Below, one piece after another: positions 1 through 9,088 of a stretch of 46,594 bases of DNA. The notes beneath the pieces were generated by a model. It searched no databases. It was not told where the DNA came from and saw nothing but the letters and a program-made list of their open reading frames with translations. The DNA comes from Sphingobacteriales bacterium. Lineage in GTDB: Bacteria; Bacteroidota; Bacteroidia; Sphingobacteriales; Sphingobacteriaceae. The position numbers were made by a program, and so were the translations under genes. The stretch lies in assembly GCA_947505035.1 (NCBI GenBank), contig CANNIS010000003.1:1-46594 (forward strand), in the 5' to 3' direction. How positions within the stretch are numbered: position 1 is the stretch's first letter; each line of letters opens with the position of its first letter.

Positions 1-2
1 AA

Positions 3-1553
3 GGCGCGCTATCATTATCTTGTACAGGAAAAGGAACCATTTGTAATATGGGCGCAGAGATTGGTGCTACCACTTCTATTTTTGGATACGACGAAAAAAT
101 GGCCGCTTATTTAAGAGGTACCGAACGTGCTGACATTGCTGATCTTGCAGATAAAGTAGCGCATCATTTAACTGGCGACACAGAAGTATATGCAAACCCT
201 GAAAATTATTTCGACGAATTAATTGAAATTGATTTATCAACTTTAGAGCCACAAATTAACGGACCATTTACGCCAGATTTGGCTTGGCCGATTTCAAAAT
301 TTGCTGCAGCGGTAAAAGAAAATAATTGGCCAACAAAATTAGAAGTTGGATTAATTGGCTCTTGTACCAATTCTTCTTACGAAGATATTTCTAGGGCAGC
401 ATCTATTGCACAACAAGCCGTTGATAAACACTTACAAGCAAAATCAGAATATACCATTACACCCGGATCCGAGCAAGTACGCTATACGGTAGACAGAGAT
501 GGCTACTTAGCCACTTTTGCTGCAATGGGAGGTGTGGTGCTTGCCAATGCTTGCGGACCCTGTATTGGACAATGGGCTCGCCATGGTGCAGAAAAACAAG
601 AAAGAAATTCAATCATCACTTCGTTCAATAGAAATTTTGCCAAACGTGCAGACGGCAATCCTAATACTTTTGCATTTGTTGCTTCGCCAGAAATTGTAAC
701 CGCTTTGGTGCTTGCAGGTGATTTAACTTTTAATCCTTTAACAGACACCCTTACCAACTCAAAAGGCGAACAAGTTAAATTAGATGAGCCAAAAGGAATC
801 GAATTACCCATCAAAGGCTTTGCGGTAGAAGATGCAGGATACCAAGCGCCAGCTGCAGACGGAAGTAATGTAACTGTGCTTGTAGCAGAAAATTCTAGCC
901 GATTACAACTGCTAGCACCCTTTGCTGCTTGGGAAAAACAAGATATCAAAGGCTTAAAATTATTAATTAAAGCCAAAGGGAAATGTACTACCGATCATAT
1001 TTCTATGGCTGGTCCATGGTTAAAGTTCCGCGGACATTTAGATAATATTTCGAATAATATGTTGATTGGTGCAATCAACTTTTTCAACGATACAGCAGAT
1101 ACGGTAAAGAATCAATTAACCGGCGAATATGCGGCAGTTCCTGCCACACAGCGTGTTTATAAAGCAGCTGGAATAGGATCAATTGTTGTTGGTGACGAAA
1201 ACTATGGCGAAGGTTCTTCTAGAGAACACGCAGCAATGGAGCCTCGTCATTTAGGTGTTCGTGCAATTTTGGTAAAATCATTTGCTAGAATTCACGAAAC
1301 AAATTTAAAGAAACAAGGTATGCTTGCCTTAACTTTTGTAAACAGTGCCGATTACGATAAAATTTTAGAAGACGATACCTTTGACATTAATGGATTAAAT
1401 GAATTTGCGCCAGGTAAACAACTGAGCATTTGTTTAAACCACGCCAATGGAAGCAACGAAACTATCATGGTTAATCATACTTATAACCAACAACAAATTG
1501 AGTGGTTTAAGGCTGGAGGTGCTTTAAACATTATACGCGCAAGCGTTAACTAA
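3..1553 (+). CDS. Aconitate hydratase, C-terminal part (5' end outside window)
   Basis: Frame is open from base 3: [25 protein letters not shown] continues into the 501-aa ORF. Aconitase Fe-S motifs [14 protein letters not shown] and [11 protein letters not shown], plus the C-terminal swivel [15 protein letters not shown]. Confidence 0.95.
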   Translation, partial: GALSLSCTGKGTICNMGAEIGATTSIFGYDEKMAAYLRGTERADIADLADKVAHHLTGDTEVYANPENYFDELIEIDLSTLEPQINGPFTPDLAWPISKFAAAVKENNWPTKLEVGLIGSCTNSSYEDISRAASIAQQAVDKHLQAKSEYTITPGSEQVRYTVDRDGYLATFAAMGGVVLANACGPCIGQWARHGAEKQERNSIITSFNRNFAKRADGNPNTFAFVASPEIVTALVLAGDLTFNPLTDTLTNSKGEQVKLDEPKGIELPIKGFAVEDAGYQAPAADGSNVTVLVAENSSRLQLLAPFAAWEKQDIKGLKLLIKAKGKCTTDHISMAGPWLKFRGHLDNISNNMLIGAINFFNDTADTVKNQLTGEYAAVPATQRVYKAAGIGSIVVGDENYGEGSSREHAAMEPRHLGVRAILVKSFARIHETNLKKQGMLALTFVNSADYDKILEDDTFDINGLNEFAPGKQLSICLNHANGSNETIMVNHTYNQQQIEWFKAGGALNIIRASVN

Positions 1554-1555
1554 TT

Positions 1556-1583
1556 AAAAAAAAGGGTTTATCCCTTTTTTTTT
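1556..1583 (+). terminator. Rho-independent terminator after aconitase
   Basis: A8-GGG-TTTAT-CCC-T9 hairpin directly after the stop codon. Confidence 0.7.
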
Positions 1584-1600
1584 GCCCAAAAATTACGCAG

Positions 1601-2074
1601 ATGAAAATTACACTTTTAGTTGTCGGAAAAACAAATGATGCTTATTTAATTGAAGGCGTAGAAAAATATGCCAAACGATTAATACACTATTGTAAGTTTC
1701 AATTAATTGAAATTCCTGAATTAAAAAACACGAAGAGCTTAAGCGAAGAACAACAAAAAGAAAAAGAAGCGGAATTAATATTAAGTAAAATTAGCAATAC
1801 CGATTTAGTCATGCTCTTAGACGAAACTGGAAAACAATTTAGTTCTATAGATTTTAGTAAACAAATGAACAACTGGCAAAATCAATCTGTTGGGGCGGTT
1901 GTCTTTATAGTAGGCGGTCCTTATGGCTTCGATCAAAAAATAAAAGCGAGAGCAAATGGAGAAATTTCACTTTCTAAAATGACATTCTCTCATCAAATGG
2001 TGCGCTTGTTTTTTGTAGAACAAATTTATCGAGCCTTTAGCATTTTAAAAGGAGAACCTTATCATCATGCTTAA
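1601..2074 (+). CDS. rlmH: 23S rRNA (pseudouridine1915-N3)-methyltransferase RlmH
   Basis: 157 aa; MKITLLVVGKT..., IVGGPYGFD..., LSKMTFSHQMVRLFFVEQIYRAFSILKGEPYHHA is the typical RlmH C-terminus. Confidence 0.95.
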   Translation: MKITLLVVGKTNDAYLIEGVEKYAKRLIHYCKFQLIEIPELKNTKSLSEEQQKEKEAELILSKISNTDLVMLLDETGKQFSSIDFSKQMNNWQNQSVGAVVFIVGGPYGFDQKIKARANGEISLSKMTFSHQMVRLFFVEQIYRAFSILKGEPYHHA

Positions 2075-2088
2075 AAAAATGAAGAAAT

Positions 2089-2120
2089 AAAAAAACCCAA
2101 ATGTACATTTGGGTTTTTTT
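2089..2120. terminator. Bidirectional terminator between convergent rlmH and the DUF5606 gene
   Basis: AAAAAAACCCAAATGTACATTTGGGTTTTTTT inverted repeat. Confidence 0.75.
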
Positions 2121-2136
2121 ATGATGTTGAGGTAAA

Positions 2137-2565
2137 TTACGATGCTGGTTCTGCTTCTTCATTTGCTACTGGAGCTGCCTCCTCAAACAAAGGTAAGGTT
2201 GCAAGAAACGCATACCACGAAATAATTTTTTTAATGTCCGAAGCGTAAACCCTTTCCACATCGTGGTTAGGAACAATGCTAGTAAAATATTTACGCAATA
2301 TTTTATTGTCTGCTTTTGGATCTGGTACTACATTACTAGCAGCAGATGATTTCATTTTCTCTAAAATACTGATCAAAGTAATGTCCTCTTCTTGTTCACC
2401 AAAAACGGTAATATCTTCTAATGTGGCAAGCTTTGTACTTGCATTGGTAATTAATTTGTTTTTCAAACCATCCATGGTTTCTAAAATAAAGCCCGCTTTA
2501 TTTTGACCTATTACACGATACAATCCTGGCTTGCCAGTTACCGAAACAATTCCTCTTAAATTCAT
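2137..2565 (-). CDS. DUF5606-family protein (Bacteroidota conserved, unknown function)
   Basis: 142 aa; MNLRGIVSVTGKPGLYRVIGQNKAGFILETMDGLKNK... is typical of this family. Confidence 0.75.
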   Translation of the reverse strand: MNLRGIVSVTGKPGLYRVIGQNKAGFILETMDGLKNKLITNASTKLATLEDITVFGEQEEDITLISILEKMKSSAASNVVPDPKADNKILRKYFTSIVPNHDVERVYASDIKKIISWYAFLATLPLFEEAAPVANEEAEPAS

Positions 2566-2569
2566 ATAA

Positions 2570-3028
2570 TTATTCCGTTACAGTTATGCCAATAATACTA
2601 TCGCCTTGTGCAATAGCATCTACTAGGTCTACGTTTTCTATTACTTTACCAAATACGGTATGGTTTCTATCTAAGTGAGCAGTGTTTGCACGGCTATGAC
2701 AAATAAAGAATTGCGATCCGCCAGTATTTCTACCTGCATGTGCCATCGATAATACGCCTCTATCATGAAATTGGTTTTCGCCAGTTAATTCACAATCAAT
2801 CATGTAACCTGGTCCACCCGATCCTGCTTTAAAAGCGGTTGCCTCTGATTTTGAATATGGGCATCCTGCCTGAACCACAAAATCTGGAATGACACGATGA
2901 AAAGCAATTCCATCGTAAAAACCTTCTTTCGCTAGTTTAATGAAATTTGCAACCGTGTTTGGTGCATCTTTTTCGAAGAACTCAATCTTTAAGTCTCCTT
3001 TTGCTGTTTTTAATATTGCAGTGCTCAT
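2570..3028 (-). CDS. Peptidylprolyl isomerase, cyclophilin type
   Basis: [29 protein letters not shown]..., [24 protein letters not shown]. Start at 3028 preferred over the ORF-track start, which overlaps the divergent gene. Confidence 0.9.
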   Translation of the reverse strand: MSTAILKTAKGDLKIEFFEKDAPNTVANFIKLAKEGFYDGIAFHRVIPDFVVQAGCPYSKSEATAFKAGSGGPGYMIDCELTGENQFHDRGVLSMAHAGRNTGGSQFFICHSRANTAHLDRNHTVFGKVIENVDLVDAIAQGDSIIGITVTE

Positions 3029-3086
3029 GTTATTTTTTTGTTCGCAACAAAAGTAGAAAAATGTTTTAGTATTTTTACGATAAGAA

Positions 3087-4343
3087 ATGAAAAAAACAAT
3101 TCTACTGCTATTCTTAATAGGCTGCGTTACAATAGGTAGGGCAACATCTATACTAATTCCAATGGATGACAAACAAAGCAATCATTTGAAAGCTTACGGT
3201 GTCGCTTATTGGGTACTCAAGCAAGATGTGTCGATGTGGTGGCTGCTGAATTACAAAGGTGGTAGTTTTTTAATTCCTTACGCCCAAAGTATTGAAGCCG
3301 AATGCCGCATCAGAAATGTTTCTTACGATCTTATTGCCGATGTACAAGCCAATGCAATTTTAGCGGAGATTGCTGTACCCGAAACAAATATGGATGCCGT
3401 AAAATTAGATAAGGCTCCGAAAATGGCAGTGTATTCGCCTAAAAATAAACTACCCTGGGACGACGCCGTTACGATGGTGTTAACTTATGCCGAAATTCCA
3501 TACGATTTGATATACGATGAAGAAGTAATCAAAGGAATGCTTTTGAAATACGATTGGCTGCATTTGCATCATGAAGATTTTACCGGACAATATGGACGAT
3601 TTTATGCTGCCTATCGAAATGCGGCTTGGTACCAAAACGACGTTCAACAAAACGAACTAACCGCCGCAAAACTTGGATTTAAAAAAGTTTCCGCATTAAA
3701 ACTGGCAGTGGCAACTGCCATTAAAAATTTCACGATGGGTGGCGGATTTTTATTTGCCATGTGTTCTGGCACGGATAGCTATGATATTGCTTTAGCTGCA
3801 GCGGGCATAGATATTTGCGAGTCGATGTTTGATGGCGACAATGCCGATCCGAATGCGCAAGCCAAATTAAATTTCCAACAAACATTTGCATTTAAAAATT
3901 TCAAATTAGATAACAATCCATATAACTATGAGTTTTCAGATATTGATAATACCAATAATCGAAATCTAACAGAGCAAAACGACTACTTTAGTTTATTTGA
4001 TTTTTCTGCCAAATGGGATCCTGTTCCAAGTATGCTTACGCAGAATCACGAAAAAGTGATCAAAGGATTTATGGGTCAAACAACGGCTTTCAAAAAAAGC
4101 TTAGTGAAGCCAGATGTGCTAGTGCTAGGCGAAACCAGTGTTGCAGGAGAAGTAAGATATATTCATGGCGAAATAGGCAAAGGTACTTGGACATTTTACG
4201 GAGGCCACGACCCCGAAGATTACCAACATTTAGTGAGCGACCCACCTACCGATTTAAGTTTACATCCCAATTCACCGGGGTATAGACTTATCTTAAATAA
4301 TGTATTATTTCCAGCGGCAAAAAAGAAGAAGCAGAAAACCTGA
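3087..4343 (+). CDS. Exported Bacteroidota protein; homologues are, as I recall, sometimes annotated asparagine synthetase B; possible class I amidotransferase-like fold
   Basis: Signal peptide [21 protein letters not shown]; motifs [79 protein letters not shown]. Confidence 0.6.
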   Translation: MKKTILLLFLIGCVTIGRATSILIPMDDKQSNHLKAYGVAYWVLKQDVSMWWLLNYKGGSFLIPYAQSIEAECRIRNVSYDLIADVQANAILAEIAVPETNMDAVKLDKAPKMAVYSPKNKLPWDDAVTMVLTYAEIPYDLIYDEEVIKGMLLKYDWLHLHHEDFTGQYGRFYAAYRNAAWYQNDVQQNELTAAKLGFKKVSALKLAVATAIKNFTMGGGFLFAMCSGTDSYDIALAAAGIDICESMFDGDNADPNAQAKLNFQQTFAFKNFKLDNNPYNYEFSDIDNTNNRNLTEQNDYFSLFDFSAKWDPVPSMLTQNHEKVIKGFMGQTTAFKKSLVKPDVLVLGETSVAGEVRYIHGEIGKGTWTFYGGHDPEDYQHLVSDPPTDLSLHPNSPGYRLILNNVLFPAAKKKKQKT

Positions 4344-4347
4344 TCGC

Positions 4348-6228
4348 TTAATCGTAGAAATTCCAAAGCAAGCCAAGCTTGAATGTTCTTGGGGCTATTG
4401 GATAATTTGACACCATCATTTCGCCATAAGAATTTAATAAATTATTGGCGTGTTCTAATTTAAATAACAATACCGCGCGTTTCAATTTTGCAGTCACAAA
4501 AACATCTACCAAAGGAAAGCCTCCTAAATTTTTAGTCCCTAAATGAAACATCATATTTGCTGGTGAATAAGCATAGGCTTGATAGGCCGAATAATATCGC
4601 GTATCTAAACCGGCTCTGAGTTTTAAAGCCCCTTTAAATACAGGCAATTGCACATAGGTGGAATTATAAATATGAAAGCTAGGCTGAGGCAATATTTGCT
4701 GATTCGAGCTTTGTTGTAAATAAATATAATTGTCAAAATGTAAGGCACGCCAAGCTATTTGCTTTGATAAACAAATAGTATTTAATGTGATATTACTTGA
4801 CGCTTGCTGTGGCGTAAATTGCGCATCAAAATAAACATAATTAGTTAAAGCTTGATGCATGAATCTTATGCTGGCTTCTATAGATTTAATATCGAACTGC
4901 AAGTATGCTTTTTTATTTTCAATAACTCCAAATTGATTGGTCCATTGATAATGATTGTTATGCGTCTGAAGTGCATTAAAAATAGGGCTTTGGCTCGAAA
5001 TACTAAAACCTGCTTTTGCCAAAAGTTTACTTTGAAATAAATCGTAAGACAATACAGAGTGGAAAAAATAATTTGATTTAAAAGCACCTGCAAATATATA
5101 ATCGGCGCTTGCCGAATAAATTACTTTTGGCGCTAGCTGAAATTCGGAAGTAGCGAGCAAGTGATGTTCGGAAAGTGTGGTATCAAAATTATTGTTTTGA
5201 AATAGCACTAACTGATTTTTCAAACTAATGGTAAAACTCTTTAATTGACTTTTTGCTGCATGCTCCTGATTAAAGTACTCATAGCTTAGCAAGGAAGACA
5301 TCTTTTTTATTTGAGTATAATCTGCAGTTCGCGTAGCATCAATATATGCATTAGCATAATACCCCGAATCTATTTGACTTTCATTAAAGTTAATCACCTT
5401 GTTGAGGTAATTAACGGCATGCGAAAACCGGTGCTTGTTTTCCACTTTATCAATGGAGATAGAATCTAGGCTTAGCTTATAGATTTTCCCAAAAGCATAA
5501 CTCTGCTTAAAATACGACTCGGTTTGTCTTAATTGATTATTTGCTGCACTTAATTTAACCGGCTCAAAAAGCGGATCGTATATCGGATTTGAATTAAAAA
5601 TAGTATCGTTTTTTACGCCCCCATTTTCTTTTGCAGTTAAATTATTTGACATGGCTGCAAGCCAAAATTTATAGCGATTATTTTTAGATGCATACCAAAT
5701 AGACGCATCTAAATTTAAATGGTCGGTCTTTTGTAATTGATAATCACCGACAGAAACTAGCCTAGTATAATTAACCGCGTAGTTTAATCGAGGTGAAATA
5801 TTTTGTGCAAAAGTAAAAGCAAATAGCTGCTCTTGTTTCCTGTTCCAAAAATGTTTGAGTTGCGTAAAAGGAGATGCTGTTCGGTAAAACTTTATTTTAT
5901 CTGCCCTTGTCAAATAATGATTGAACGCAGACCAGCCCTCTTGAAAGCCAATCATATCACTATTTTCAAAAAATAGCATGTTGGTTGCTGTTCCTAAATT
6001 TCCTAAATTAAGAAAGGGAATATTTTTGGTTGCAGCAGGATGAAAGTTTTGAAAGCCAATGTAATTGGTATCGATAGTTTCAAACAAAAGCGTGTCTGCT
6101 GTTTGTGCCGAAAGATTTAAAAAACGAACCGTATTAGGGCCATATTTATTTACGCTATCTATTGCAGCAGCAGCACAGAATTTGCTAATCAAAATAAAAA
6201 GTAAAATGCTGAAGTATTTTTTGCTCAT
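4348..6228 (-). CDS. Putative outer-membrane porin (Bacteroidota putative porin family)
   Basis: 626 aa with signal peptide, alternating amphipathic beta strands and C-terminal aromatic FKLGLLWNFYD. Confidence 0.65.
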   Translation of the reverse strand: MSKKYFSILLFILISKFCAAAAIDSVNKYGPNTVRFLNLSAQTADTLLFETIDTNYIGFQNFHPAATKNIPFLNLGNLGTATNMLFFENSDMIGFQEGWSAFNHYLTRADKIKFYRTASPFTQLKHFWNRKQEQLFAFTFAQNISPRLNYAVNYTRLVSVGDYQLQKTDHLNLDASIWYASKNNRYKFWLAAMSNNLTAKENGGVKNDTIFNSNPIYDPLFEPVKLSAANNQLRQTESYFKQSYAFGKIYKLSLDSISIDKVENKHRFSHAVNYLNKVINFNESQIDSGYYANAYIDATRTADYTQIKKMSSLLSYEYFNQEHAAKSQLKSFTISLKNQLVLFQNNNFDTTLSEHHLLATSEFQLAPKVIYSASADYIFAGAFKSNYFFHSVLSYDLFQSKLLAKAGFSISSQSPIFNALQTHNNHYQWTNQFGVIENKKAYLQFDIKSIEASIRFMHQALTNYVYFDAQFTPQQASSNITLNTICLSKQIAWRALHFDNYIYLQQSSNQQILPQPSFHIYNSTYVQLPVFKGALKLRAGLDTRYYSAYQAYAYSPANMMFHLGTKNLGGFPLVDVFVTAKLKRAVLLFKLEHANNLLNSYGEMMVSNYPIAPRTFKLGLLWNFYD

Positions 6229-6234
6229 TTTAAT

Positions 6235-7050
6235 TTATGCAACAGCGATTAATTTTTTAATGATAGTAGTCATCTTCGGTTCCGCCTTTTGCGCAATTGC
6301 AACAATTTCGGCTAAAGATACCGGCTTTAATATTTCTGGGAATCCTTCGTCTGTAATAACTGAAATGGCAAAGACTGGAATTTGCATATGATTCGCTACG
6401 ATAACTTCTGGTACGGTAGACATCCCTACTACATCAGCGCCAATCATTCTTAAAAACTTATATTCTGCTTTTGTTTCTAAATTTGGTCCATTTACGCTCA
6501 CATACACACCCGAATGAATCCTTATATTTTCTTGCTCGGCAATGGCCATTGCTTTGCTATTCATCTCTAAGTCGTAGGGCCTACTCATATCTGGGAATCT
6601 TGGGCCAAAGCTATCGTAATTTCTGCCCCTCAATGGATTATCGTTTTGCAAATTAATATGATCTTCAATCACCATTAAATCGCCTTTTTTATAATCCGGA
6701 TTCAAGCAACCCGAAGCGTTTGAAATAATAATTTTTTGAATACCCAATAATTTCATCACCCTTACCGGAAAGGTAATTTCTTTCATCGAATAACCCTCGT
6801 AATAATGAAAACGGCCATTCATCGCCACTATATTTTTGCCTGCTAAGGTCCCAAAAATTAATTTGCCTGTATGAAACTCCACAGTGGCAATCGGAAAGTC
6901 CGGAATCATCGAATACAATAACTCATATTTAACTTCCATCTCTTGCACCAAACCGCCAAGGCCAGTGCCTAAAATTATACCAATTTCGGGTTCAAAATCT
7001 CCGATAATTCGTTGGATATATTCCGTAGTATTTTTAACTTGTTCTAACAT
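6235..7050 (-). CDS. Purine-nucleoside phosphorylase
   Basis: 271 aa; GIILGTGLGGL, MNGRFHYYEGYSM, ISNASGCLNPDYKKGDLMVIEDHINL, GADVVGMSTVPEVIVANH. Confidence 0.93.
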   Translation of the reverse strand: MLEQVKNTTEYIQRIIGDFEPEIGIILGTGLGGLVQEMEVKYELLYSMIPDFPIATVEFHTGKLIFGTLAGKNIVAMNGRFHYYEGYSMKEITFPVRVMKLLGIQKIIISNASGCLNPDYKKGDLMVIEDHINLQNDNPLRGRNYDSFGPRFPDMSRPYDLEMNSKAMAIAEQENIRIHSGVYVSVNGPNLETKAEYKFLRMIGADVVGMSTVPEVIVANHMQIPVFAISVITDEGFPEILKPVSLAEIVAIAQKAEPKMTTIIKKLIAVA

Positions 7051-8089
7051 ATTTTAGTATTAATTGATCAAATTTTACTTTGTCTTGTTCGTGTATTTCT
7101 GCCTCAATAGGAATATAAAAAAATGGCAAGCCTACTAACACATCTAGGTGCTTAGAGTACTTTAACCGCATCGCATCTTTTTCTGTTGTTAATATAATTT
7201 TATTGGCTGATTTAATTTCTGCAAATGCTTTTTTAATTTTTTGAAAATCTTTTTCAGAAAAATCGTGGTGATCTGGAAAAGAAAAAGGAATAATATTTTT
7301 ATAGCTTTTGGCCGAAATGTGATTTAAAAATAGTGTAGGATTGGCAATACCGGTTAAAGCCAAAACCGCTGTATTTGTTGAAGCTAAGGCCGCATCAAAG
7401 ATTGTTTGTTCGCTATTTAAAGGCAATGGATTACTGTAATTCAAATAAGAAAAAAACAAGTGCTGTTTTGGATTGGTTTTTAAAAAAGACAGTACCCTTC
7501 TTCGTTCCATCGGAGAGAATAACTTAGGTGTTTTAGTAATTAAAATAATATCTGCTCTATCTTTTGCGGAAATTGGTTCGCGCATATTTCCCATTGGCAA
7601 TAACCAGTCTTTTTGAAACAAAGTGTTATAATCAAATAATAAAATCGATAAGCCTAGTTTCACTTTTCTATGCTGAAATACATCATCTAATAAAACTACC
7701 TGCGTATCGTTTGCCAAATGCTCCATCCCTAATTGTCTGTTTTCGCAAACAACTACATTGACTAATGGAAATTTTTGTTTGAATTGGGTAGGCTCGTCGC
7801 CAATTTCAGTTGGGCTAGAAAATTCAGATGCTTGGATAAATCCTTTTGTTTTTCTTCCATAACCCCTGCTTAAAGTTGACACTTTAAAGCTTGGAGATAA
7901 CAATCGAATAAGGTATTCTATGGTTGGACTTTTGCCGGCGCCACCTACTACTAAATTGCCGACACCAATGGTAGGTATTGCATATTTTTTGGAAGAAAAA
8001 AAACCTGCATCATATAGCTTATTCCTATACCACACCACTAAGTAATAAAGCAGGGTAAAAGGAAAAGTGCTATATCTCAAAAAATTCAT
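7034..8089 (-). CDS. lpxK: Tetraacyldisaccharide 4'-kinase
   Basis: VGNLVVGGAGKSPTIEYLI (P-loop), LSRGYGRKTKGF, GDEPTQFK, VVLLDDVFQHRKVK. Likely start at MNFLRYSTFPF (8089); the 8131 start overlaps the upstream gene. Confidence 0.92.
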   Translation of the reverse strand: MNFLRYSTFPFTLLYYLVVWYRNKLYDAGFFSSKKYAIPTIGVGNLVVGGAGKSPTIEYLIRLLSPSFKVSTLSRGYGRKTKGFIQASEFSSPTEIGDEPTQFKQKFPLVNVVVCENRQLGMEHLANDTQVVLLDDVFQHRKVKLGLSILLFDYNTLFQKDWLLPMGNMREPISAKDRADIILITKTPKLFSPMERRRVLSFLKTNPKQHLFFSYLNYSNPLPLNSEQTIFDAALASTNTAVLALTGIANPTLFLNHISAKSYKNIIPFSFPDHHDFSEKDFQKIKKAFAEIKSANKIILTTEKDAMRLKYSKHLDVLVGLPFFYIPIEAEIHEQDKVKFDQLILKYVRTS

Positions 8090-8115
8090 AAAACTAAGAT
8101 AGTGAAAAAGGATTG

Positions 8116-8880
8116 TTAATTCTTGATGCAACGAATCGAATAACCCCTCGACTTCAGAAAATTATTGCGGCCCATGGCTGATTCATCATAATAAATATAA
8201 CGATACCATGCTTTTGAAATTGTATTAGAATTGTTTGTAGCGGTCCACCAATAACCAATATTGCCTTCGTTACTAAAGATGCCGTCTTCTAGTCTATAGC
8301 CACCAGGCATTGCGTTGAAGCCTGTTTTATTTCTTAAAGCTGGATAGTCTACATTGCCAACCGCGCCTACCACTACCGAGCTAGACCAATAAACTTTTGA
8401 TGCTAAAGATTTTGCAAAATCATTACTGGTTTTGCTTGAGTTGTAATTATAACTATTGGCTCTTAAATAATTTTCTAACGCAGACCAATCCGAATCGCTT
8501 GGTATTCTCCATCCCTTTGGCGCTAATTTTCCGGAGCTAATGGCATACCAATTATACATTGCGCCATATTTTGTTCTAAAAAACACAGAATCATTATTGT
8601 ACCAACAATAGCCTGGCGTTTTTAAATTTTTCCAATCAATATTTGAAGTAACCATTGGAATTGGCTTGCCATCATTATACTTGGTGGTGCGTAGATTTTC
8701 TGCCATCCAAGTTTGTGTGCCAATTTTTACGGTAATATATTCTACCCCGTCGGTGTCTTTTAATTTTGAAAATGGCTGAGATGCTTCTATGTCTATTAAT
8801 TGAGGTTTTTCGCAGGCAATAAACAAGCTCAACAACAGACAAAATAAAACAGGAAAGAATAAATGAAGCCTCTTTTTCAT
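8116..8880 (-). CDS. FISUMP-domain lipoprotein
   Basis: Lipobox LLLSLFIAC; GTQTWMAENLRTTKYNDGKPIP, GAMYNWYAISSGKLAPKGWRIPSDSDW, GYSIRCIKN are hallmarks of the Fibrobacter succinogenes major paralogous domain. Confidence 0.85.
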   Translation of the reverse strand: MKKRLHLFFPVLFCLLLSLFIACEKPQLIDIEASQPFSKLKDTDGVEYITVKIGTQTWMAENLRTTKYNDGKPIPMVTSNIDWKNLKTPGYCWYNNDSVFFRTKYGAMYNWYAISSGKLAPKGWRIPSDSDWSALENYLRANSYNYNSSKTSNDFAKSLASKVYWSSSVVVGAVGNVDYPALRNKTGFNAMPGGYRLEDGIFSNEGNIGYWWTATNNSNTISKAWYRYIYYDESAMGRNNFLKSRGYSIRCIKN

Positions 8881-9040
8881 TAAGCAAAAATATACAAATT
8901 ACTATTCGCAATTAGGCGAATTTTTAAGAATTCAAAATGCTAAATTATAAAAAAATGCTCGGCATCTTTCTAAGCTGTCCTAAATTCAAAAAAAATAAGC
9001 CAAAAACTACGCTAATACACCTAATATACGGATTTTTAGC

Positions 9041-9071
9041 TTGTATAAAACCCTTAGAATGGGTATGTTTG
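9041..9071 (+). promoter_or_regulatory. Bacteroidota-type promoter for pruA
   Basis: TTG (9041-9043) - 20 nt - TATGTTTG (9064-9071), 17 nt before the ATG; matches TTG-N19-20-TAnnTTTG. Confidence 0.55.
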
Positions 9072-9088
9072 TTTAAAACAACTATACT

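Noticed and set aside
503-976. 157-aa minus-strand ORF inside aconitase
   Set aside because: Antisense shadow of a strongly conserved CDS; no recognisable domain.
2570-3181. Extended 203-aa version of the cyclophilin
   Set aside because: The extra N-terminal 51 residues are antisense to the signal peptide of the divergent gene; MSTAILK is the plausible start.
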